A stretch of DNA of 5,659 nucleotides from Enteractinococcus helveticum (GTDB lineage: Bacteria; Actinomycetota; Actinomycetes; Actinomycetales; Micrococcaceae): the NCBI RefSeq assembly GCF_020742345.1, contig NZ_DYXC01000067.1, positions 1 through 5,659 of the forward strand, given 5' to 3'. Shown here piece by piece: positions 1-5,557 of the stretch. Position 1 is the stretch's first letter; each line of letters starts with the position of its first letter. A model generated the notes under the pieces. That model ran no database searches, was not told where the DNA came from, and worked only from the letters and a program-made list of their open reading frames with translations. The position numbers and the translations under genes are program-made.

Positions 1-347
1 TGAGCCCCCGGCGAATCAATTGCGTGACGAAAATACCGTTCTACCTCGCCGTGGAGGTGTTCAGGCATCATGGAGCGGACGGTGCTGGCGACGTCGGCGA
101 AATGCCGCTGTGCAGCATGTTCTGGATCCAACTCGAGACCGGCGAGTAGATCCTTGTGAAGATAGGTCACCGCATTACCGATTCTTTGTTCCCACAGATG
201 ACCCAGGCTGTGGGCCGGGTCAGTGGATACGATTAGCACTCTGCGGCCATGCTTTGCCAAAGCCAAGCCAACAGCACTTGCCATAGTCGTCTTTCCGACG
301 CCCCCTTTGCCGCCAAAGAAGATGAGTCTACGGTCCGTTAACAACAT
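1..347 (-). CDS. ArsA/GET3-family P-loop ATPase, N-terminal part (runs off the left edge)
   Basis: The first 115 residues are visible; the rest lies beyond position 1. Residues 12-20 form the deviant Walker A of the ArsA/GET3/MinD (SIMIBI) class, GGKGGVGKT, with the extra signature lysine at K14. Residues 41-49 read STDPAHSLG, matching the switch I segment of ArsA and GET3, whose Asp is a catalytic or magnesium-linked residue in the family. These enzymes are soluble dimeric ATPases: ArsA energises arsenite export and GET3 delivers tail-anchored membrane proteins. Actinobacterial homologues are mostly uncharacterised, and nothing here points to arsenic (no arsB or arsR in view). ATG at 347 is chosen because it puts the P-loop close to the N-terminus, as is normal. 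It overlaps the upstream gene by 10 bases and has only a weak GGA about 9 bases upstream, so coupled translation is likely. The missing part should hold switch II and the rest of the fold. Confidence 0.93.
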   Translation of the reverse strand, partial: MLLTDRRLIFFGGKGGVGKTTMASAVGLALAKHGRRVLIVSTDPAHSLGHLWEQRIGNAVTYLHKDLLAGLELDPEHAAQRHFADVASTVRSMMPEHLHGEVERYFRHAIDSPGA

Positions 348-637
348 GACATCGTATCCAGGGGCGAACGTTCCATGCCCATCCGGGTGTGCCATTCATG
401 GAAGCGCTCATACATCACCGGCATCAGTTCGGCAGTGTAATACGTAGCAGGGTTGGGCACACCGAGAGCTTCCGAGAAAACCATCATCATAAATAGGTCT
501 TCTTCGTCTCGGGCAGCACGAGCAAAGGTTTGCCGATACGGGCGCGCATAGAACTCATTCAGACCCTCCCCAAAGGCTTTCAAGCGCGCACTCCACCGGT
601 TCCAGAACGAACCGGTGGAGTGTTTGAGCCAACTCAT
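338..637 (-). CDS. Small actinobacterial protein ending in Cys-Cys (cory-CC-star type), between cstA and the ArsA-like ATPase
   Basis: A 99-residue soluble-looking protein with no signal peptide and no membrane helix. From about residue 19 it resembles the family I know as cory-CC-star: RLKAFGEGLNEFY (18-30), a charged segment RAARDEEDLF (40-49), ALGVPNPATYYTAELMP (57-73), FHEWHTRMGMERSPLD (79-94), and a terminal Cys98-Cys99 directly before the stop. The biochemical function is unknown. The paired C-terminal cysteines suggest metal or thiol binding or a disulfide switch, but that is inference. Its ATG overlaps the cstA stop as ATGA, with a modest AGG about 9 bases upstream (647-649). Its last codons overlap the start of the ATPase gene, so all three genes should be co-translated. 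It occupies the position that the small partner YbdD/YjiX has after cstA/btsT in enterobacteria, but its sequence does not look like that family. Codons 6-17 contain the strong hairpin described separately. The first ~17 residues look less typical than the rest. Confidence 0.85.
   Translation of the reverse strand: MSWLKHSTGSFWNRWSARLKAFGEGLNEFYARPYRQTFARAARDEEDLFMMMVFSEALGVPNPATYYTAELMPVMYERFHEWHTRMGMERSPLDTMSCC
589..622 (-). other. Perfect 14-bp stem, 6-nt loop hairpin inside the operon, just after cstA
   Basis: Plus-strand arms 589-602 (CACTCCACCGGTTC) and 609-622 (GAACCGGTGGAGTG) are exact reverse complements around the loop CAGAAC (603-608). In the mRNA the stem begins 11 bases after the cstA stop codon and covers codons 6-17 of the small downstream gene. 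No T-run follows the stem on the minus strand, so it does not look like an ordinary intrinsic terminator. Likely roles are a barrier protecting the 3' end of the cstA portion of the mRNA, a processing site, or an attenuator that lowers expression of the downstream genes (inference). Confidence 0.8.
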
Positions 638-2334
638 ACGGAACTACCTGCGCTAATGTCTTCCATCTGTTCATCGAGATCTAACGGCTGGTTTCGCGTA
701 CGAACCATACTGCTGACCGCAGCTAGTACGACCCACACGGCCGCCATCAAAATAATCGCGTCGATGACGACTAGCAACCAGTTGCCTTCTGCAATGAACG
801 TGCCCAACTGGATGATCGCCGCGTACATCGAAACGAAGAACACGAAGATCAACGGGATCAGCACCGGCCATACCGGCCGCTTCGTGCGCAAGAGGATGAC
901 AACAAGAATCGACATTGTCAACGCCGCCAACAGCTGGTTCGTAGTACCAAAGAGCGGCCAAATGATCATGCCGCCTCGACCATCGCCACCGGCCGAGAAG
1001 GCGAGGGCGAAACCGGTCAGCAGGACGACCAGTGTGGACATGAAGACATTGAGTTTAATGTTGAAGAGTTCGAATATCTCGGCGGTGACGAACCGCTGGA
1101 GACGAACTCCTGTGTCCATTGTGGTGGCGGCAAAGAGCACCGCCATCGTCGCAAGGATTGTAGCTGACAGGCTTTCCGGAATGGCTAGACCAGCGTTGAG
1201 AATACCACCACCAGCTTGCACGAAGGCAGCAGCTCCGCCCTCGTTGAAGGCAGAATATACTTCTTCCCAAGCAGCCAGGGTGGCAAAACCAGAGGTTGTA
1301 GCAACAATCGTTCCCAGTGCGAGTAGCCCTTCACCGACAGCACCGAAATATCCAACTAATCGGGCATCATTTTCGTTATTCAGCTGTTTGGATGAAGTAC
1401 CGGAGGCGACCACCCCGTGAAAACCAGAAATAGCACCACATGCGACGGTCACGAACAGCAGTGGCATGATGCCCGGTGTTCCTTCTGGCACATTGTGGTT
1501 AATGGCGGGTGCCACAACAGTTGGGTTGGAGATGAAGATTGCTAAGTACAACAGGCCCAGCCCGACGAACAGCTGCAGACCGTTGATGTAGTCACGTGGT
1601 TGCAACAGCATCCAGACTGGCAGCAGTGACGCAACACCGGCGTAGAGGAACAGGACAATGATCCAAAACGCCGCTGATGACATGCCCAGGATAGTCTCTG
1701 GCAAAACGATCGGGAAAATGTCGCCAAGAATGATGAGACCATAAAGTACGGCAACACCGACAACAGAGACCAACGCCAGGTTCCACTTCATCCGGTAGAT
1801 TGCTTGTCCGATGAGCAACGCAACAGCGATGGCACCCCAGGTTGGAATGACGGCGGTCGGCGTGGAAATCAGCAGGTCGGCGATCACCACGGCAAACACG
1901 GCGTTGACCATGAGAAGCAGGAAGAAGATAACGACCAAGAACAGAATCCGACCGGAACCTCCGATATAGCGTCCCGACAACGTTCCAATCGAACGTCCTT
2001 TATGTCGGGCCGAGGCCCACAGCGCCCCCATGTCATGCATACCGGCAAAGAACACCGTTCCCAGCGTGACCCATAAGAAGGCTGGCAACCAACCCCAGAT
2101 CACCGCGACTGCAGGACCTACAATCGGTGCTGCGCCAGCCACAGAAGTGAAGTGATGACCCCACAAGACCCATTTATTCGCCGGAACGTAATCGATTCCG
2201 TCTCGATATTTGTGCGCTGGTGTCTCATAAGCTGGGTCGAGCTTATAGACCCGTTTTGACAAAAACTTGGAGTACAGGAAATACCCAAGCACCATCATCA
2301 AGACACCAACGATAGCCATAATTAGCGATTGCAT
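634..2334 (-). CDS. cstA: Carbon starvation protein A (CstA-family peptide/pyruvate permease), short form
   Basis: A 566-residue integral membrane transporter. CstA and its relative BtsT import peptides and/or pyruvate during carbon limitation in enterobacteria; the substrate here cannot be read from sequence. Family hallmarks are all present in order: N-terminal membrane helix (1-24); HKYRDGIDYVPANKWVLWGHHF (41-62) followed by SVAGAAPIVGPA; AGMHDMGALWASARHKGRSIG (97-117); SGFHGVVASGTSSKQL (303-318) with E321, DAR and VGYFGAVGE up to 335; TTMDTGVRLQRFV (404-416); and IWPLFGTTNQLLAAL (458-472). Many hydrophobic segments fill the rest (for example 130-155, 222-245, 253-270, 477-512, 517-543). 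The tail (545-566) is acidic and hydrophilic. It is shorter than E. coli CstA (about 700 residues) and close to the shorter Gram-positive forms. The ATG is set by an AAGGAG 7 bases upstream. It is first in a coupled operon with the Cys-Cys protein and the ArsA-like ATPase. Confidence 0.95.
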   Translation of the reverse strand: MQSLIMAIVGVLMMVLGYFLYSKFLSKRVYKLDPAYETPAHKYRDGIDYVPANKWVLWGHHFTSVAGAAPIVGPAVAVIWGWLPAFLWVTLGTVFFAGMHDMGALWASARHKGRSIGTLSGRYIGGSGRILFLVVIFFLLLMVNAVFAVVIADLLISTPTAVIPTWGAIAVALLIGQAIYRMKWNLALVSVVGVAVLYGLIILGDIFPIVLPETILGMSSAAFWIIVLFLYAGVASLLPVWMLLQPRDYINGLQLFVGLGLLYLAIFISNPTVVAPAINHNVPEGTPGIMPLLFVTVACGAISGFHGVVASGTSSKQLNNENDARLVGYFGAVGEGLLALGTIVATTSGFATLAAWEEVYSAFNEGGAAAFVQAGGGILNAGLAIPESLSATILATMAVLFAATTMDTGVRLQRFVTAEIFELFNIKLNVFMSTLVVLLTGFALAFSAGGDGRGGMIIWPLFGTTNQLLAALTMSILVVILLRTKRPVWPVLIPLIFVFFVSMYAAIIQLGTFIAEGNWLLVVIDAIILMAAVWVVLAAVSSMVRTRNQPLDLDEQMEDISAGSSV

Positions 2335-2341
2335 TTCTCGA

Positions 2342-2347
2342 CTCCTT
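2342..2347 (-). promoter_or_regulatory. Ribosome binding site of cstA (AAGGAG)
   Basis: The minus strand reads AAGGAG, then 7 bases (TCGAGAA), then the ATG. It is a near-consensus Shine-Dalgarno at good spacing and fixes the cstA start. It is clearly stronger than the sites in front of the two downstream genes, consistent with those relying on coupling. Confidence 0.85.
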
Positions 2348-2371
2348 CAGCGTGAGTGATGTCTGCAACTT

Positions 2372-2400
2372 ATGCTAATCATCGCTGTAATGATTGTCAC
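2372..2400 (-). promoter_or_regulatory. Predicted sigma-70-type promoter of the cstA operon
   Basis: On the minus strand, -35 GTGACA (2400-2395, 5 of 6 to TTGACA) is followed by a 17-base spacer and -10 TAGCAT (2377-2372, 4 of 6 to TATAAT). The start point would fall near 2365, giving a leader of about 30 bases with the AAGGAG site inside it. This is a match by eye only, but spacing and position are both ideal. Confidence 0.55.
2377..2395. promoter_or_regulatory. Candidate operator: AATCAT-N7-ATGATT palindrome in the cstA promoter spacer
   Basis: The plus strand carries AATCAT (2377-2382), 7 bases, then ATGATT (2390-2395), a perfect 6-bp inverted repeat. With two mismatched positions on each side, the dyad extends to TG...CA at 2373-2399. 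It fills the space between the predicted -35 and -10, where a bound repressor would block RNA polymerase. The protein that binds it is unknown. Confidence 0.45.
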
Positions 2401-2401
2401 G
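2386..2401 (-). promoter_or_regulatory. CRP/GlxR-like site overlapping the cstA -35
   Basis: The minus strand reads CGTGA-N6-TTACA, 8 of 10 positions of the CRP/GlxR consensus TGTGA-N6-TCACA. E. coli cstA is cAMP-CRP dependent, and GlxR is the cAMP-responsive equivalent in corynebacteria. Its centre lies only about 28 bases upstream of the predicted start point, so with this promoter it would repress rather than activate. An alternative start point would change that reading. Confidence 0.3.
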
Positions 2402-2435
2402 ATGTCGACTACGAAATACCGCTTGTCAGCGTAGT

Positions 2436-2452
2436 CTCACCGACAAGGTGAG
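2436..2452. repeat. Small inverted repeat CTCACC-N5-GGTGAG
   Basis: A perfect 6-bp dyad with a 5-base loop (GACAA). It partly overlaps a second possible dyad, CTTGTC (2422-2427) with GACAAG (2442-2447), so the two pairings are mutually exclusive. It could be a second operator in the divergent region or chance. Confidence 0.3.
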
Positions 2453-2628
2453 CGCCGTCGTCCCTGTGGCATTTTGTCGACATCAAATATTCGACCGTCC
2501 TCGGCCAAAAGACCACCGGGGCTTGAACTCCTTGGACTATCAGTCGTTTGACCCGGTCGGTGAAGAAATCGGCCATTTCTGCCCATCCCTGACTATTCCC
2601 CTGGAGTCTCATTCAGGGTATTCTCATC

Positions 2629-2656
2629 CTGACAGGTGCCAAGAGAGCAATAACGA
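2629..2656 (+). promoter_or_regulatory. Weak candidate promoter for the LuxR-type regulator
   Basis: CTGACA (2629-2634, 5 of 6 to TTGACA) lies 16 bases before TAACGA (2651-2656), a poor -10. This would give a leader of about 70 bases. It is the best pair I see upstream of the rightward gene, but the -10 is not convincing. Confidence 0.25.
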
Positions 2657-2723
2657 TTAACTTTCCGGTGCGCTGATCACACCAGCCAGCACAATGCTCC
2701 GGAATACTCTGCGCCTTTCACTT

Positions 2724-2730
2724 GGAAGGG
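2724..2730 (+). promoter_or_regulatory. Ribosome binding site of the LuxR-type regulator (GGAAGGG)
   Basis: GGAAGGG, containing AAGG (2726-2729), ends 4 bases before the ATG at 2735. This supports that ATG as the start of the regulator. Confidence 0.6.
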
Positions 2731-2734
2731 CTCC

Positions 2735-5557
2735 ATGCACTCACACCGCTCACCGATCTCACGCCTCGATCAAATTCATCAAATCCTCGATAAGGCCTAC
2801 CAACACCATGGTGGGACCCTCCTCGTGGATGGTCTATCCGGTATGGGAAAAACGTATTTTCTTCGACAACTGGCTGCCGAAGCACATCAACACAATCATT
2901 GGTCAGTGACCTTCGTCAACGCCGATCGCATCGAAAACGGCGAACCATATAGCTTCATTGAACGCTTCTTAGCAGCGGGTATCGCCCCCGATTGGGAATT
3001 CGAGCCAGATATCCAACAAAAGCCCATCGTGGTGGCACGCGACTGCATCCGGCGTCTGATGAAAACACTCCCCACCCAAGATTCAGGTCACATCATTATT
3101 ATCGACGACGCACAATGGATTGATCCGGAATCCATTCGGGTGTTGCGCCATATGATCCCGCGGTTTAATCGGCGCAAAGTCCTCATCGCATGTGGCGCGC
3201 GAACACCACACGGGCCGTCTTCGCTCGGACAATTTCTGCTCGACTTCTCAGCAGGGCCTCAAGATAAACACATAGCGTTAGAACCCTTGACCGCAGACGA
3301 TATTCGAGGGCTTGCATTTGCGCGTTTCGGGGTCAGTATTTCGACGTCGAATGCGACCAAACTGCAAGAGTTGTCGGGTGGCTCATTTTTAGGCGTCGAT
3401 GCGATCTTCAATCAAGTCACTGAAGAGGAGGTTGAGAAGCTACACACCACCTGGAACATCCCGATCAGGAATGTCGATGTGAAAAATCCTTTACTTCGCC
3501 AATATGCCGACTTGAGCCAGGCTGCTCGATTAACCGCCCACATCGTATGCGTTGCTGAACATGAAATCTCACCGGAAATATTACGAACCGCCCTGGCACG
3601 TCTTGATATAGCCGCGGGGACTGCTGAAGCACTTCGTTCCGGGATTATCCGAGAATCTGACTTCGGACGATCCATAGTGCCCAGTCATGACCTGGTGGCA
3701 GCGGCCATGCGTGAGACCGTCGATCCGGTATTTGCTCGTCGAATCCATCAAGTCCTGGCAGATCTTACTGATGGATTCCGTTCTATTCGGCATCTGCTCA
3801 AAGGTTCGGAGACGTGGCGCCCGCAGCTCAAGGAACAGGTCGCAACTTACCTCGCCCAGGCCACAGACCACCTGCTTTATGCTAATGCTTCAGAGATCTT
3901 GCGCATGGCCTTGAAGTTAGTCAATCAGCCAGCAGAACGTCAGCAGCTGATCACCGAGCTCGTGTTGATCAATATCCGTGCCAAAACCGGTTACCAATGT
4001 TTGGATCTGCTGCCCGAAATCGAAGCCATGCCGCACAGTATCCTTGGGGAATTCATGGCCGTGATGCTCAGGGTTTATCTGGTGGAAGAGCAATTCCCAC
4101 ACCAACGAGTCCAGGCAATCCTTGCCGCACCGGCAACAACCCCCGATGAGATGGCGATCCAAGCATTTCTGTCGTTCATGATGGTTATGATGACTATGCG
4201 CAGTCCCGACCGCACTGGCTTACTACAGCTCATCCCCATGGCCCAGCAGCTACTCGCCCGCGGCCCGGATCATCCCGAAGAACTCATCGACCAGCGGCTG
4301 TCATGGATGGTCACACCGCAAGAAACCACACTACTGTTGGAGTGCTACAAGATCGTGCAGTGGCACCTCAATGGGGACATCGAGACCACAGACCAGGTGC
4401 TACCAGACCTTATCCAACGTGTTGCAATACTCGACGATAGCCCTGCCAAGATTGACTGCTTGGTTCCGCTTGCCGGTGCGGCGATGGCAACCGGCGATGC
4501 TGTACTCGCTCAGGAACTTTCAGCAAAAGCAGTTGGACTCTTGGAACGCGTTCCGGGTGATCCGTGGGCTGCTGCCACACCGCGCATCATTCTGGCGCAT
4601 TGCCACATCCTATTTGGCAACTACACATCGGCTACGCGTATTCTGGACGATCTCGAAGAAGTCAGCCACGAAGCGCTGGACTTGGAATCACGGCTCACCG
4701 CGGCAGCACTCCGAGCGATTATCGACGTCGTCACCGGCGGTCAACACTACGAACAATACCTCTCCCACGCGACGCGTTCAGCCGAGCTGCATTGGGAACA
4801 CTATGGTCGTGATCTCAACGTGATGGCTCAGCTTGAGATTGCCAGAACGCAACAAGATTATACCGACGTCGTTGCTTCAGCATCCCGGCCTGAACTGGCC
4901 ACATTTGCAAACACTCAGCGCGGTTACCTCACTTATAAGGCACATGCTTTGATCTCGCTGAAGCAACTCGATAAGGCCCGGGCATTAGTCAACCAGCTGC
5001 GTTCGGAACGTGGCAGCACTTGGTTTGAGTACTGGGGCAGTCTGGATTGGTTGGAGGCTCGGATTGCCGGTGCCTTCGGCGACGTCGAAAATGCTACCGC
5101 GCATTTTATAGCCGCGCTTGCCCAGCGCAGTTTCCCCCTGCCACATGCGCTCACCAGTGTGGATTACGGGGAGTTGTTATTGTCGTCCGGACAGGCTCAA
5201 CAAGCCGAAGCAGTACTGCGAAAAGCCGTTGCCACACTGAAAGAAATTGGTGCTCAGGCCTACCTTGCCAGCGCCCAAGACCTCTTACACCGTGCGGCTC
5301 AAACGACTCGCGATATGACATCGCAGGTATTGACTACGATGACTGACCGGGAACAGGAAGTTGCCGCATTGCTGGCCGATGGTCATTCAAATAGGGCAAT
5401 CGCGGACCGATTAGTCATTTCGGAATCCACCGCGAGATTTCACGTGTCCAATATTCTGCGCAAGCTCCAATTGAATTCGCGTGCAGAAGTTCCACAGTTC
5501 TTGCAACAGCTCAGCCCGCAGGAAACCTCCGGGCCGAGTCGTAAGAAGAACCATTAG
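2735..5557 (+). CDS. Large ATP-binding LuxR-family transcriptional regulator (LAL/MalT-like)
   Basis: A 940-residue cytosolic one-component regulator. The N-terminal ATPase module has Walker A GLSGMGKT (33-40), Walker B IIIIDD with AQWID following (120-130), a conserved arginine after a beta strand (GART, 154-157), LEPLTADDI (182-190) and a SGGSFLGVDAI segment (214-224) equivalent to the family's TGGNPL region. A winged-helix-like part (about 255-290) and HDLVAAAMRE (318-327) follow. The middle (about 340-800) is helical, with a TPR-like repeat near 810-853. The C-terminal LuxR DNA-binding domain (about 869-925) is canonical: TDREQEV, G883, NRAIADRL, ISESTARFHVSNILRKL (895-911) and NSRAE. In MalT and relatives, ATP and a ligand bound by the repeats drive assembly and activation. 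It is about the usual LAL length. The start at 2735 has GGAAGGG just upstream. It is divergent from cstA, suggesting local control of that operon (inference). The ligand is unknown. Its stop overlaps the convergent gene. Confidence 0.94.
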   Translation: MHSHRSPISRLDQIHQILDKAYQHHGGTLLVDGLSGMGKTYFLRQLAAEAHQHNHWSVTFVNADRIENGEPYSFIERFLAAGIAPDWEFEPDIQQKPIVVARDCIRRLMKTLPTQDSGHIIIIDDAQWIDPESIRVLRHMIPRFNRRKVLIACGARTPHGPSSLGQFLLDFSAGPQDKHIALEPLTADDIRGLAFARFGVSISTSNATKLQELSGGSFLGVDAIFNQVTEEEVEKLHTTWNIPIRNVDVKNPLLRQYADLSQAARLTAHIVCVAEHEISPEILRTALARLDIAAGTAEALRSGIIRESDFGRSIVPSHDLVAAAMRETVDPVFARRIHQVLADLTDGFRSIRHLLKGSETWRPQLKEQVATYLAQATDHLLYANASEILRMALKLVNQPAERQQLITELVLINIRAKTGYQCLDLLPEIEAMPHSILGEFMAVMLRVYLVEEQFPHQRVQAILAAPATTPDEMAIQAFLSFMMVMMTMRSPDRTGLLQLIPMAQQLLARGPDHPEELIDQRLSWMVTPQETTLLLECYKIVQWHLNGDIETTDQVLPDLIQRVAILDDSPAKIDCLVPLAGAAMATGDAVLAQELSAKAVGLLERVPGDPWAAATPRIILAHCHILFGNYTSATRILDDLEEVSHEALDLESRLTAAALRAIIDVVTGGQHYEQYLSHATRSAELHWEHYGRDLNVMAQLEIARTQQDYTDVVASASRPELATFANTQRGYLTYKAHALISLKQLDKARALVNQLRSERGSTWFEYWGSLDWLEARIAGAFGDVENATAHFIAALAQRSFPLPHALTSVDYGELLLSSGQAQQAEAVLRKAVATLKEIGAQAYLASAQDLLHRAAQTTRDMTSQVLTTMTDREQEVAALLADGHSNRAIADRLVISESTARFHVSNILRKLQLNSRAEVPQFLQQLSPQETSGPSRKKNH

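Larger units (their letters stand above)
2335..2734. other. Divergent intergenic region between cstA and the LuxR-type regulator
   Basis: These 400 bases have no convincing gene. The first ~70 hold the cstA leader, promoter and overlapping palindromes. The middle holds several short inverted repeats: CTCACC-N5-GGTGAG (2436-2452), CTTGTC-N14-GACAAG (2422-2447), GATGTCGAC (2401-2409) facing GTCGACATC (2476-2484), and GAAAT-N5-ATTTC (2565-2579). The right end holds the leader of the regulator. Open frames of 67 and 88 codons on the two strands lack good ribosome binding sites and family-like sequence. A small RNA is possible but nothing shows one directly. Confidence 0.6.

Noticed and set aside
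1..347. Arsenic resistance role for the ArsA-like ATPase
   Set aside because: No arsenite permease, reductase or ArsR is present, and the protein is coupled to cstA. The P-loop and DPAHS motifs are shared by all ArsA/GET3 relatives and do not indicate the substrate.
589..622. Reading the strong hairpin as an intrinsic terminator
   Set aside because: The minus strand downstream reads CGCGCTTGAAAG with no T-run. On the plus strand only TTT follows, and no plus-strand gene ends there.
338..637. Calling the small protein YbdD/YjiX because it follows cstA
   Set aside because: It lacks the YbdD-type HP and RYG-like motifs, is longer, and ends in Cys-Cys. Only the position in the operon is alike.
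530..1420. Long open frame of 296 codons on the plus strand
   Set aside because: It lies entirely antisense to the small gene and the well-conserved cstA. It has no recognisable domain and a low-complexity composition rich in Ser, Thr, Ala and Pro, typical of an opposite-strand shadow.
2409..2612. 67-codon minus-strand frame in the intergenic region
   Set aside because: It has no usable Shine-Dalgarno before its ATG and no recognisable family, and it runs up to the cstA promoter. A start at an internal Met (MADFFTDR...) is no better supported.
2394..2660. 88-codon plus-strand frame in the intergenic region
   Set aside because: It overlaps the cstA promoter elements, has no ribosome binding site, and its composition (many Cys, His, Arg, Pro) is unlike real proteins of this genome.
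4371..4823. 150-codon plus-strand frame inside the regulator gene
   Set aside because: It is in a shifted frame within a continuous 940-codon gene with clear domains at both ends, so it is a shadow and not a frameshifted piece.
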